DNA of 57,500 nt from Symbiodinium natans (GCA_905221605.1 CAJNDS010002568.1:167501-225000), one strand, 5' to 3'; shown: positions 1 to 11,552, counted from the first letter of the stretch. The notes: generated from the letters alone by a model not told the origin. A program made the numbers and translations.

Positions 1-144
1 GGTTAAAAGTCCTAAGAGCCGGGTTAAAGTCCTAAGAGCCTAAATCCCTGAGCGCAAAAGCCTCAACCCAAAATGCCCGCCAAGGTCCTGTTTGTGCATA
101 AGCCAACAGAGCACCTGGACCTCAAATCCACATCCGAGACTTTC

Positions 145-254
145 CCCAAAGACCCCAAATACCCCTTAACAAAGGAATATACCTTGACCCACATTCAGGA
201 TCCCTATTTAGATGAAGGTCTATTCCTTAATTAAGAGGTATTGGGCTCTTTGGG
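145..254 (+). mobile_element. Element related to family B (B-prime)
   Basis: CCCAAAGACCCCAAATACCC...GGTATTGGGCTCTTTGGG, sharing the AAGGAATATACCTT core with family B. A second copy is nested at 23510-23614. Confidence 0.65.
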
Positions 255-290
255 TCCTTTCCCATTCACCTTAGTCGGCAGCACAGGGAC

Positions 291-398
291 CCAGAGACTC
301 CAAAACCCCTTAATTAAGGTACATCCCTTAAATTAAAATAGGAACCCTAATATGATTTCAGGTCTATTCCTTAGTTAAGGGGTTTTTGGAGTCTCTGG
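291..398 (+). mobile_element. Palindromic element, family B (108 bp)
   Basis: Begins CCAGAGACTCCAAAACCCCT and ends with its inverse GGAGTCTCTGG. It contains TTAATTAAGG arms. Confidence 0.8.
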
Positions 399-787
399 GG
401 ATGGCAGGGCCCCCGGCAAAAGGCCCATGATCGCAGAGACACCCCAGAATAAGGATTGCCTGGGCGAGTTGAAGCTGCCAGTGCGACTCTCTGGGGGCTT
501 GTTGCTCATTAGGGTCATTAAGCCCTGAACCCTGAACCCTAAACCCTAAACCCTAAACCCTAAAACCTAAACCCTAAACCCTAAACTCTAAACCAGGGTC
601 CCCTCTAGGTGCTGGACTGTTCGCAGAGCTGCGTGACTTCTTTAGATGTCGTTGTGACGATCTGTAGAGCCCGGGCGTTGCTGCTATGCACAGCCTCGAC
701 TACCCAAATGCAGGGGTTTGTGATGATAGGAGGGAGCGTGCAGTCCACACAAAAAACAACTAGCCATCACGTACCCTTCTACTCCCT

Positions 788-889
788 CAGGGTCCATGCG
801 CCTTTATAGTCCCTAGCTGGGGCTCTAAAGCCACTATGGGAACCCCTCGTAAGGCCCAAGCATAGACTGCATAGGTGCGTGGACCCTTA
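788..889 (+). mobile_element. Palindromic element, family C
   Basis: Starts GGGTCCATGCGCC and ends GTGCGTGGACCC; inner pair TAAAGCCACTATGGGAACC. Confidence 0.65.
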
Positions 890-918
890 GGGACTGTATG
901 CAAGTTAATAACTACATC

Positions 919-1025
919 TTGGATGTTCTCTGATACTACAGTAATGGTAGCAGTCCTTAATAGGGATAAGAATAGGGGATACTATAATCCTTATTAAGGC
1001 CTGTAAGTATAAGGGGAACATCCCA
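919..1025 (+). mobile_element. Palindromic element, family A
   Basis: Ends GGATGTTC...GAACATCC with inner CAGTCCTTAATAGGGAT. It is an imperfect palindrome over its whole length; no coding capacity. Confidence 0.7.
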
Positions 1026-2106
1026 AACCACAGGGGAAATTTCGGGAAAACGAACTGCGGTGCTGATGGGATGCAGATCTGAGGCATGGCGTGGCACCTC
1101 CCGCGTCAGCTCCGCTGCCTGGCACAAACAAAACGAAGAAAAGGAGGTTTCGGGATTATAGGGTTTAAGAATTAGGGTGTTTAGGGATTTGGCCTGCCAC
1201 CTGCCTTGTTTGTAAGTGTTGCCTTTGAAAAGTTGGGATGTGCATTTATTTCTTGGGCCTTGCCGTCCACGATCACATCGATGGTGGACATGGAGGCGTT
1301 GATGCTAATCATCACCACCACCTGGTCGCGCGGACGTAAGCACAAGACTCTGAAATGCTCTTATCTGTAACAAAGGCATACATGGGGCTTCCCGAACATT
1401 AAACGGGCCGTTGGTTGGAGGTAAACTTTGAGGGGGACTCTGCCGTATTTGGGGTAAGGGGAACCCTAAGCAGTTTTTTGAACGCTCCGTTGAAACAAAG
1501 CGCTTGAGCAGATAGCCCTGCCACTCATCCCTGAACCCTAAACCCTAAACCCTAAATGCCTTTTCTCTGTGAAGACAGACAGAGGGCCTGAGAGCTTTTC
1601 GAGGTTTTGTGCCACCTGCCGAACAGCCTCGCAACCACACTGCAGGGAGTTCGAGGTCTGGGACCTTAACCTCCAAAGCGATGCAAGTCCTGTGCTCCCC
1701 CACCCTAAACCCTAAACCCTAAGCCCTAGACCCTAAACCCTTTTGCAACTGGACTGCGGACAACTGCAAGCTCTAAACCCTAAACCCTAAACCCTAAACC
1801 CCAAACCCCAAACCCCAAACGGCGGGCCCACCAGCGCAGTTGCCGGCAATGCCACGGTTCCCAGCAAGATGTACGAGACCAGGCCGCAAAGTGCCTGGGT
1901 CTTCGGGTCACGGCATCCAGATGTTAGGCATATGGGTTTAGGGTTTGAGGTTTTAGGGTTTTAGGGTTTCAGGGTTTTAGGGCTTTAGGGTTTTGGGGTT
2001 TTAGGGTTTAGGGCTTGGGCTTCGGGGACTTTACCTCACGGTTGCGCAAGATCAGGGGCAGGCATGGGGTCGTCTTGCTGCAATCTTCGGCCTGCGATGC
2101 ATAAAT

Positions 2107-2212
2107 CTTAGCTGCTAAGTTCATAAGGCCACAAAAAAGTGTAGACTTTCAGTTCTATAGGGGATACTAGTATCCCCACAAAAGTATAAAGTGTAGTCAT
2201 TCAGCTACGAAG
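2107..2212 (+). mobile_element. Palindromic element, family F
   Basis: TTAGCTGCTAAGTTCA...TCATTCAGCTACGAAG, with a central GGGGATACTAGTATCCCC palindrome. Confidence 0.7.
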
Positions 2213-3790
2213 AGGTACGCAGGTGCTTAGGCATCTTCGAGAAGGTGCACAGGCCATCCAAGCATGGGTGCACCCGCCCCGGCATGGCAGTAGCTCAATA
2301 TTTTGGTCATACACCTCCACCTTGAAGAGTTAGCTTAAGCCCTAAACCCTAAACCCTAAACCCTAAACCCTTGAACTATCTAGGCATGTGCGGGGGCTGA
2401 TCATCTCAATTGTGACTCCGTTTTTTTCTCGGACACTAAACACTACAGGGTATACATTTCTAAACATCCTCAGGTCCTATGATATCCAAGAAGGGAGATA
2501 TGAAATGCCCCAAGCACCCACCTAGACTTCACAAAGGACACCAAGTGGCCAACAGCTGTTTTTTGGGGGGGCAACTTGCACATTCTCAATCCGCAGCCCT
2601 TTAGGTTTAGGGTTTAGGGTTTAGGGTTTAGGGTCTGGGGTTTAGGGTTTGGGGTTTAGGGTTTAGGGTTCAGGGTTCAGCAAAGCTGGAGAGAACAGCT
2701 TGGGCGCTGCAAAGCCAGCTTGCACCACTTGCGGGTTTAGGGTTTAGGGTTTAGGGTTTAGGGTTTAGAGCTTAGGGCTTAGGGTCCAGGATTTAGGGTT
2801 TAGGGGTCCGGGGCTTAACCCAACAAGCGCTCTAAGGCCTCTTATTGCAAGGCTGTGGACCCAAAGGCCCTGCCCAACACTTGCGAGGTATAGGGTTTAG
2901 GGTTTAGGGTTTAGGGTTTAGGGTTTAGGGTTTAGGGCTTTAGGGCTTTAGGGCTTTAGGGATGGTAAGTTGGGCTTGCGCGCTCGAATGTCCCTGGCAA
3001 CCGATGTCTACATGTAATTCAGCTCCGCCACAGCAATGATGACGTAGGATCCTCAGTGGCTGCTTGAACTTCTTTGGGGTCTTGGTGGCTTATAGGGTTT
3101 AGGGTTTAGGGTTTAGGGTTTAGGGTGGCATGTGCCCAACACAAGTGGGGGTTATGGTTGTTAAAAAGTTCAGCTTCCTGAATCCTTGAGTCCAGTCATC
3201 AACGAAACAACAGACTTACAAGGAGACCCGAATGTACTGCAACCCACCTCGCCCACCCCATACACGACCAATCCCCTTGCTGCTCCCGAGAAGCCCGAAC
3301 GAAACCCTAAACCCTGGCAGTTCCTCAGCTTCGAAGATATGCAGATATTGGCCCTGCCGAGGGTCTGCGGTGATACCCGAAGATGGCAATGCCATCCGAC
3401 AACAGACCCATGAATGGCCTCGGAAGCGCAAAGTTTCAGGGTTTAGGGTTTAGGGTGCAACCTAGGACAACAGCGTGCCCCGCTTTTTTTGCTTAAAACG
3501 GGGTCTGTAAGGGAACCTAGACCCCCCCCCCCCCCCCTTAAAAAATGAAATAAAAGGGAATAAGGGCACTACTGGGCATCCTAGTTGCTGGCATGACCCA
3601 TGCCTTCACCTCCACGGAAGAAATGTTCAGGATTCCTGTTTGCCAACCCCGACCTTACAGGCTTTAAGCGCGGCCCTTCGTTTCTTACAAGGCCACCCCT
3701 TCAAGCAGATCATGCCACAAACCTGCCCTGCACAGGGACCTAAACCCGAAACCCTAGACCGTGAACCCTGAACCCTTGCTTCTAAACTCC

Positions 3791-3980
3791 CCTCTCCCCT
3801 CCTCTCCCCTCCTCCCCCCTCCTCTCCCCTCCTCTCCCCTCCTCTCCCCTCCTCTCCCCTCCTCTCCCCTCCTCTCCCCTCCTCTGCCCTCCTCTGCCCT
3901 CCTCTGCCCTCCTCTGCCCTCCTCTGCCCTCCTCTGCCCTCCTCTGCCCTCCTCTGCCCTCCTCTGCCCTCCTCTGCCCT
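3791..3980 (+). repeat. 10-bp minisatellite, 19 units, in two blocks
   Basis: Nine CCTCTCCCCT units (one CCTCCCCCCT) followed by ten CCTCTGCCCT units. Long open frames across it on both strands are by-products of the repeat. Confidence 0.95.
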
Positions 3981-4120
3981 CCTCCCCCTCTCCCCTAAAG
4001 TCAAGACAAGCTGCTTCATGTTCCAAGGAAGTATTGCAGCGGTATTCAGTCGCCCCATGGTGGCACCATCGAGTAGCAGCACATCCTTCCGCACGGCCCT
4101 GAATCCTAAACTTTTCAGCC

Positions 4121-4255
4121 GTACTTGGAGGTTCCAGGTACTTGGTAACCCACTATGCGTGTAGTTCTAACCCACATATAAGGGTTTTGTGGTCCCCAAA
4201 TAGGGTTGTAGTTTACAATTCTTTTGTTACTAAGTACCATGAACCTGCAAGCATA
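4121..4255 (+). mobile_element. Palindromic element, family D
   Basis: TACTTGGAGGTTCCAGGTAC mirrored by GTACCATGAACCTGCAAG; inner TAACCCA...GTTACTAAG. Confidence 0.7.
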
Positions 4256-4754
4256 TGAACCTTACAAACACGATTTTAATCCTATGAATCCCCGTAAGAC
4301 CTACAAACCCTATAAACCCCATTATAATGAAGCCCAACATGTATCCCTTTGTTCTCAACAGGCTTTGCGCTCTTCCAGCAAACTTTCCAAGGAAACCCAA
4401 ACGCTCCTTTGGTTCAACCCACAAGCTCCCAGACTCCAGGTTGAACCCCAAACCCCAACCCTAAACCCCAAACCCTAAACCTAAACCCTAAACCCCAAAC
4501 CCCAAACGATAAACCCTGAACCCAGTTCAGAGCTTCAGTGCCGGCACGCACACTGCGTTTCCCTAGGCCCTAGGGTTTTTTTGCTTTAGGGTTTTGGGTT
4601 TCCTAGCCTATAAGCCCCTGTCCCTATTGCAAAGAAACTCAACTTCCGCCGCTACCACATGACTACGACCCTAGCATGGAAGCTTGATCTCATCTTCTTA
4701 ACAGGAACCCCTACACCCTGAACCCTAAACCCTTTTTGCAACTGGGCTCAAGGA

Positions 4755-4986
4755 CTAAACCCTGAACCCCAAACCCTATGCTCCATATAAACCCTATAAA
4801 CCCTATAAACCCTATAAACCCTGTAAGCCCAAAAACCCCTAAAACCCCTAAACCCTAAAAACCCTAAAAACCCTAAAACCCTAAACGCCCTAAAAATCCT
4901 AAAAACACTAAAAACCCTAAAAACCCTCAAAACCCTCAAAACCCTCAAAACCCGCAAAACCCCAAAAAACCCTAAAAACCCTAAAC
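4755..4986 (-). repeat. Degenerate CCCTAAA array with homogenised variants
   Basis: Blocks of CCCTATAAA, then CCCTAAAAA, then CCCTCAAAA. Each variant is clustered, which suggests local duplication. Confidence 0.85.
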
Positions 4987-5676
4987 CCAGCTTCGGTCCT
5001 TCATGTAGAAGCGCAATGCGAAGGTGCTGATGTGCCAGGCCACACTCTGGTTGACGCCGTAGGTTATGACGGCGAAGGGGATGAAATTGCCGAAGGTGGC
5101 CTGAGAGACCCGAAGATGCTGAAATTAGTTAGGGTTCAGGGTTTGGGGTTTGGGGTTTGGGGGTTGGGGTTTGGGGGTTGGGGTTTGCGGTTTGGGGTTC
5201 AGGGTTTAGGGTTCAAGGGCACCTTGAGCCCAAGAACCCTAAATATGATTTCAGCGACGTGCCCTAGTTTAAGAGGGTTTCTCCCTGGGAGGAGGAGGAA
5301 CAGGAGATAGGATCAGGAGGACCCCAAAGGAAATAGACCCTCTGAAGAAGGTACCTGTTTAAGAGAGCCAGAAGAGGTTCAAGAAGGGTTCGCTTCTAAG
5401 GGCCCCCTTATCCTACCTAGGAAGGAAAAGGAGGAGGAGGAAGCTGAACCCCTACACCCTGAATCAAAAAAGACCCAGAGCAGATGGCGGCAACAAGGTT
5501 AAAGTTTGGAGTTTCGGGGGCCCTAAACCCTAAACCCTAAACCCTAAACCCTAAACCCTAAACCCTAAACCCTCGGAGCCCCTGCTCTCGCAGCCCGGGG
5601 GCGTAGAGCTCACGCAGCCAGTGGCAGCAGTATCTCCGATCCTCAGGGGCCCCCCAAAGGCCTCCCAAAAATCCTG

Positions 5677-5898
5677 GTTTAGGGTTTAGGGGGTTTAGGG
5701 TTTAGGGTTTAGGGTTTAGGGTTTAGGGGTTTAGGGGTTTAGGGTTTAGGGGTTTAGGGTTTAGGGTTTAGGGGTTTAGGGTTAGGGGTTTAGGGTTTGG
5801 GGTTTGGGGTTTAGGGTTTAGGGTTTAGGGTTTGGGGTTTGGGGTTTAGGGTTTAGGGGTTGAGGGGTTTAGGGGTTTAGGGTTGGGGTTTAGGGTTT
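5677..5898 (+). repeat. TTTAGGG array, about 220 bp
   Basis: Mixed TTTAGGG, TTTAGGGG and TTTGGGG units; an island at 5573-5676 separates it from a CCCTAAA tract. Confidence 0.95.
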
Positions 5899-6087
5899 CG
5901 AGTAAGGGGAAGCAAGACAGTGTACCTTATAAGACCACTCGTACAAGAAGCACGTCGCAAGCCCCGAAGCGCAAGAGTTCATGCAACTGCATTTTGAGGT
6001 ATGGACACCAAAAACAAATCAACCTGAACCCAAAGGGTCCCAAGTACCTGTATAGTATAGTGTACATATATATGATTCAGCCCCGGC

Positions 6088-6089
<2 letters not shown>

Positions 6090-6138
<49 letters not shown>
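6090..6138 (+). repeat. 49-nt poly-C run
   Basis: Uninterrupted C run, followed by TGGTA and another C run to 6159. The context is duplicated at about 6345-6385. Confidence 0.95.
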
Positions 6139-6144
<6 letters not shown>

Positions 6145-6183
6145 ACCCCCCCCCCCCCCTGTGGTGTGGTTGGGGGTTGGTTT

Positions 6184-6582
6184 TAGGGTTTTAGGGTTTA
6201 GGGTTTAGGGTTTAGGGTTTAGGGTTTTAGGGTTTTAGGGTTTTAGGGTTTTAGGGTTTAGGGTTTAGGGTTTACGGTTTAGGGTTTTAGGGTTTAGGGT
6301 TTAGGGTTTAGGGTTTAGGGTTTTCCCCGCGGATGGGGTACTAAGATGATCCCCCCCCCCCCCTGTGGTGTGGTTGGGGGTTGGTTTTAGGGTTAGGGTT
6401 TAGGGTTCAGGGTTTTAGGGTTTAGGGTTTAAGGTTTAAGACTTAAGGTTTAGGGTTTAGGGTTAGGGTTTAGGTTTTAGGGTTTAGGGTTTAGGGTTTA
6501 CGGTTTAGGGGTTTAGGGTTTAGGGTTTAGGGTTTAGGGTTTAGGGTTTAGGGTTTAGGGTTTAGGGTTTAGGGTTTAGGGA
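6184..6582 (+). repeat. TTTAGGG arrays around a repeated poly-C module
   Basis: Two arrays (6184-6325 and 6385-6582). Each is preceded by a C run plus TGTGGTGTGGTTGGGGGTTG. Confidence 0.95.
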
Positions 6583-6887
6583 CCGTAGAGTAGGCTTGGG
6601 GGGGGGCGGGGGGGGATACCATGGGGGGGGGGGGGGCCCAGGACGCTCGACGCTGAACCATATATATGTACATATATATATATATATATATCACATATAT
6701 ATATATATATATATACTTGGCCCTTAAAGGGGGTTTCCATATAGTAGCTTTTGGGGCCCAAGCAGATACAAGATGGCGACATAGGCCCTCTTGGGAAGTG
6801 TCCCAGGCTCTTTCCTCAGAACCACTTAACATGGTGCTAAGCTTTAAACCCTAAATGTGGCCCTAACCCCTTTTGAGCAACGGACTT

Positions 6888-6950
6888 TGGAGGCTGCCGG
6901 CAAACATGCAACTTCTTAGAAGTCACATCACGCAAGACATCACGCAAACT
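6888..6950 (+). repeat. Dispersed repeat, copy 1
   Basis: GAGGCTGCCGGCAAACATGC followed by AACTTCTTAGAAGTCACATC; near-identical to 17519-17572. Confidence 0.8.
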
Positions 6951-7044
6951 GTCCTAACCCCTAAACTCTAAACCCTTGATCAGAATCAGATCTTTTCGAG
7001 GTTGACGGAGACTCTTTTGCTTTTTTTTTTTTGGGGGGGCGAAC

Positions 7045-7140
7045 TGGGTTGGCCTTCCTCTAACCCCTGAAAAAGATTTGTATACAGGGTCCCTTATGAA
7101 CCCAGATCAGGAAAGTAAAAAAACACCCAAAGCCAGCATA
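7045..7140 (+). repeat. Dispersed repeat K, copy 1
   Basis: GGGTTGGCCTTCCTC, then CAGGGTCCCTTATGAACCC and AAAGCCAGCATAG; no telomeric tract inside. Confidence 0.6.
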
Positions 7141-8390
7141 GAGAAAAACAAATTATGGCCCTAGACCCTAAACCCGAACCGTCCGTTGAAGCAAGAACTC
7201 TAACACCCTCCCCCTAGCTGGGCACCTTCCGCGCATCCTCGGTATGCTTTGCTGGGCTGTCTTCCTCCAGCCCGAGATTGCCGACCTAGGCTCTTTGTAC
7301 GGCTAGGACTGCTGCACTGCCTGCCTGGAACGAAACCATTCCATTAGGTCGGCTAAACCCTACACCCTACTTACAGAACTTGTTGCTGGCTTTGGGCACT
7401 TGCGCCAACGAGATTTGTGCCATGCTAGGACGTGGGGTACGAAGAGGCATGCTGCGTCTTTTTGCACGAGGCTGTCAGTGATTCCTGACTCTGAAGGTTC
7501 AGAGCCCACTTATTTGCAAAATCAGTGGTATGCAACAAGCCGTCAAGGCTTGTCTAATGCCTCCTCCAGCGATGGCAGGTTCCAGAAGCTTCAGGCCAAA
7601 GCTGTGTATGTCGACTACACAAAAATCTTTCGATGGATCGAAGCTTGTACACCCAAGGTTGTACCCTAGAGTAGACTTCCCTTGTATTTACTCCGGATAT
7701 GGCCGCTATGTTGCCCTGGAAGCCCTCAACCTTTTGGGTTTAGGGCCGTTTAGGGTCTAGGGCGGAGGGCTCAGCGTTTGGGGGTTTAGGGTTTCCTAAG
7801 CCCTAACCCTCAGGGGGTTCTTTGAAGGGTCCCGAACAGCGCAGGCTTGAGAGTTTCTAGGGTCTAGGGTCTAGGGTCTAGGGTCTAGGGTTTAGGGTTT
7901 AGGACTCATCTTGAACAGCGACCCTCGACACAAACCGCTCGGAGGAGCTGTGTCCGTTGTGGAGATCGTGCCGGCACTCTTGGTCCTGGGCCACAACCGT
8001 TAGGGTTTAGGGTTTAGGGTTTGGGGTTTCGGGTTTAGGGTTATAGGTTCATGGTACTTACCCAAAACCCGAAACCCTGAGCCCTAAACCCTAAACCCTA
8101 AACCCTAGACCCCAAAAGTGCTTCAGAAGTTTCGGTCCCGTAAACCTCCCCGAAGCTGGCCTTGTAGCCCAATCCCAGCCCCATCTTCGAAGAACCCGTG
8201 CCCCCAGACCCTTCAAGAGTTTAGGGTTTACATGTAGGGTTTAAAGTTTAGGGTTTAGGGTTTAGGGTTTAGGGTTTAGGGTACCCTAAAGCACTCAAAG
8301 CAGGCGCTCGACTTTTGAGCAGAATGGCTAGTTCGGGCAGATTTTGCATCATAGGGCACAGCGGGTTCTTCCTAAGCATTCCGTCCCAGA

Positions 8391-8605
8391 ACCCTAAACC
8401 CTAAACCCTAAACTCTAAACCCTAAACCCTAAACCCTAAACCCTAAACCCCAAACCCTAAACCCTAAACCCATGTCGGCCGATCGGCGGGAGTCTGCTGG
8501 CCAGCTCCGGCGCTTCCTCGTTCCACTGGGCATCCATGGCAGCTTTCCTGGAGGGTTTAGGGTTTAGGTTTTAGGGTTTAGGGTTTAGGGTTTAGGGTTT
8601 AGGGT
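8391..8605. repeat. CCCTAAA tract - 80-bp island - TTTAGGG tract
   Basis: C-strand tract 8391-8471, GC-rich island 8472-8551, G-strand tract 8552-8605; a clear example of the capped-island unit. Confidence 0.95.
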
Positions 8606-9409
8606 GTTGAGGGCTCCCTGGGCTTAGATGAAAGGCTGATTTCTGGGCAGGGTTTAGGGTTTGGGGCTTAGGGTTTGGGGTTTAGGTGTTTTAAGGTTTA
8701 GGGCTGAGGGTTTAGAGTTTCGGGTTTGGGGTTTATGTTTAGGGTGCAGGGTCTAAGGTTTCGGGGCCATGGCTGGGGGCGCTTGTTGGGGCTTTTTTCT
8801 TTGGTCTCGGCTTAGGGTTCTGGGGCTCGTGCTGCGCCGCACCGAGGAGGCATAGGCCTGACGGCCTGAACCCTATAAACCTTCAACCCTAAAGCCTAAA
8901 CCCTAAAAGCCCTAAAAGCCCTGGGATGTTAAAAAAAAGTTCAGGGTTTATGGCACCCGGGCATGAGCATGCAGGGTGTGGCCCTCGTTCTCTACGCTCT
9001 TCGGAGAGTGTGGGGCTTGGAGGGCACACTTGGCTTTTCGGATTTTGGGGGTTTAGGGCCTAGGGCTTAGGGCTTAGGGCTTTGACTTCCGGGTTCATTC
9101 AGTAATACTGTCGGTGTTGTTTCAAAAGTACGACTTCAAGCCTTTCAATCTTGGGATCTTAGAAAGTTACTATGTGCGGGGATACAACTACTCTAATCCC
9201 TAAACCCTACACCCTTAACCTTCAACCCATAAGGGGATACAACCCTAAACCCTCAACCCTAAAACCCTAAACCCTCAACTCGCAAAACAAAAAGCTGATG
9301 CCGAAATCGGCTCTGGTGGCTCACGGCCTTGCAAAGCTTTTCTCCAATGCGGTCAAGGTTGCAGTCTAATTCTTGAGACTAAAGGAGGACCTACGGCTTC
9401 TTGTCGTAA

Positions 9410-9790
9410 GCCCTATCCTAAAACCCTAAAACACCAAAAGCCTAAAACCCTAAAACCCTGAACCCTAAAACCCCGAAAATCCCAAAACCCTTAACCCCCA
9501 AAAGCCTAAAACCCTAAAACCCTGAACCCTAAAACCCTAAAAATCCCAAAACCCTAAAACCCCAAAACCCAAAAACCCTAAAAACCCTTAAAAACCCAAA
9601 AAACCCTAAAGCCCTAAAAACCCTTAAAACCCTAAAAAGCCTAAAACCCTAAAAACCCTAAAAACCCTCAAAACCCTCAAAACCCTCAAAACCCTAAAGC
9701 CCAAAAACCAAAAAAACTAAACCCCTAGACCATGAAACCCCAAAACCCTACACTACAAACCCTTAAATAACAGCCCTCAACCTTACAGCC
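9410..9790 (-). repeat. Long degenerate CCCTAAAA array
   Basis: About 380 bp of CCCTAAAA/CCCAAAA/CCCTCAAAA variants. A 38-bp variant block (ACCCTAAAACCCTGAACCC type) appears twice at 9420-9530. Confidence 0.9.
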
Positions 9791-10391
9791 CTTCCCAAAT
9801 CCTTCCCAAGTCTCCGAGCCTCCGAGCCTCCGCTGGCGCAGCGCGTGGGCGGGGTGGCACAAGTCTGCTTGCTGGAGCCAGAAAGCCACAATAGGGTTTA
9901 GGGTTTAGGGTCTAGGGTTTAGGGTCACAGAGTTCAGGGTTTTTCGAGTCCAACCGGCGCCACAGTTCCACCGGGTCGTGTTGGCCCGCTCCCCAAAACA
10001 AGCGGGGTACGTCCGGTCGCTTGCGTCGACATTCAGATTGGGTTTAGGGTTTAGGGTTTGGGGTTTAGGGTTTAGGGTTTAGGGTTTAGGGTCTAGGGTC
10101 TAGGGTCTAGGGTTTAGGGTTTAGGGTTTAGGGTTTAGGGTTTAGGGTGTGAGCAAACTACGAAGTAGCAACACGCTGAACCCTAAGCCCTAAACTCTAA
10201 ACCCAGGCTTTAGGCTTTACCGAAAGCCCTAAAGCTCTGAACCCAGAAGAGCACAAACCCGAAAGGCGTATGTAGGGTACCTGGCTTCCTGTTCAGGAAT
10301 AGGAAGGTTCAGGCTTTAGCACTAGGGTTTCGGATGGTCTTCGGGGCCCCCCGGTGGATTGCATTGTGGCTGTTTCTTTTGAGGGTCCAGG

Positions 10392-10552
10392 TTGGGATGC
10401 TTCCCCCTTGTACTCACAGTCCTTACTAAGGAATATATGGCTTGGGGTACTATAATTCCCATTAAGGACTATGAGTATAAGGGTACGATAATCCCTATTA
10501 AGGACTGTTAGTATAAGGGTACTCGAATCCCTATTAAGGACCGAGTCTAAGG
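10392..10552 (+). mobile_element. Family A element, rearranged
   Basis: Starts TTGGGATGCTTCCCCCTT; the inner module AATCCCTATTAAGGACT is repeated and the right terminus is lost, so it is a longer compound derivative. Confidence 0.6.
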
Positions 10553-11098
10553 CACTTGGCCCCAAGCGTCCATGTTCTCCGAGAAAAAAAACTTGCTGGG
10601 AGTCGAGCTACAAGCTCGCCCGCCTTGAGCTGCTCTTTACTTGGCTACACTCAGAAGGGTAGCTAAAAATTAAAATTTTAGCTGCCTTATGAAGAAACCC
10701 AATAAACCCAAAAAGGCTAAGGATCTAAAGTTACAGTAAAGTACCACAAAGTTTATAGCCTTTCGGTTGAGGTTGTCCCCACTGACAGGGGCCAGTGTGA
10801 GTTGCGTAAGGCTTAAGGTTTTAGACCCCTAAACCCTAAACCCTTTTTGAACCTGGAAGCTGCTTCATGCCATCAACCCTAAACCCTAAACCCCAAATCC
10901 TAAACCCTAAACCCTAAACCCTGAACCCTAAACCCTGTCCCAGGCTCTGTGGGCAGGTAAGAAGCCACAGTCTGCCACAAAGCCCTAGGGTCTGCCATTC
11001 AGGGCCTGATTGTTTTGTCATGAAATTAAGGGGTGTAGGGTTTAGGGTTTAAGGTTTAGGGTTTAGGGCTTAGGGTTTGGGATCTGATTCCCCTGTAT

Positions 11099-11215
11099 AA
11101 CCCATATGTATATATACACACCTAGATTGTCCCTATACCTAAGTAGCCCCTAGTTAAGCCCCAACAGAAATCCTAAGGTCCCTTATAAGGGTCACTCCTT
11201 TAGTTCCTTGATGAA
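11099..11215 (+). repeat. Dispersed repeat L, copy 1
   Basis: Shares TAGCCCCT, AGGTCCC, ATAAGGGTC and CTCCTT...CCTTGAT with 11467-11552, 250 bp downstream. Confidence 0.5.
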
Positions 11216-11466
11216 AGCAGTTGCTCTTGACACTCAGTGCAGTCCTGCTATGTCCCAAACTGCTTATTTCCCTTTTCTGCGGCCCCTTGGCTCGTACCCT
11301 CTATATATATATATAATATATATATATATACATATATATATAAATATATAAGGACTGCCCAAAATGGGGTTTGGGCTTCGGGTCCATGCGTCCATCTTAG
11401 CTGCCACTTCGATGCAACCAAGGCTGTGTAGCAAGCACTTCGCGCCCCAAATACTTTTCGGGGCTT

Positions 11467-11552
11467 AGATAGTACCTATATACCAAAAACCCCAAATAGC
11501 CCCTCAGGTCCCAGATAAGGGTCCCTCCTTGAGTCCCTTGATAAAGGAGCCC
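11467..11552 (+). repeat. Dispersed repeat L, copy 2
   Basis: ATAGCCCCTCAGGTCCC then GATAAGGGTCCCTCCTT; a shorter relative of 11099-11215. Confidence 0.5.

Larger units (their letters stand above)
1..3786. other. Gene-free mosaic
   Basis: Holds elements at 145, 291, 788, 919 and 2107. CCCTAAA tracts: 523-593, 1513-1553, 1704-1745, 1777-1819 and 2338-2371. TTTAGGG tracts: 1936-2013, 2603-2679, 2733-2815, 2890-2962 and 3092-3125. A C run lies at 3523-3537. Open frames at 609-809, 905-1087 and 3186-3453 have no recognisable features. Confidence 0.7.

Noticed and set aside
3627-4102. Long open frames (155, 113 and 90 codons) on both strands
   Set aside because: They are produced by the 10-bp minisatellite, which is open in several frames at once; the residues are repeats of Arg/Glu/Gly or Pro/Leu/Ser with no other signal.
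7400-7669. 89-codon plus-strand frame in low-repeat DNA
   Set aside because: No recognisable domain, no splice or leader context, and composition like the surrounding non-coding DNA. Transcript data would be needed to revive it.
8391-9000. Alternating repeats and unique spacers resembling a CRISPR array
   Set aside because: Repeats are heptamer tracts of varying length and both orientations, spacers vary in size, and no cas genes are present; the context is eukaryotic.
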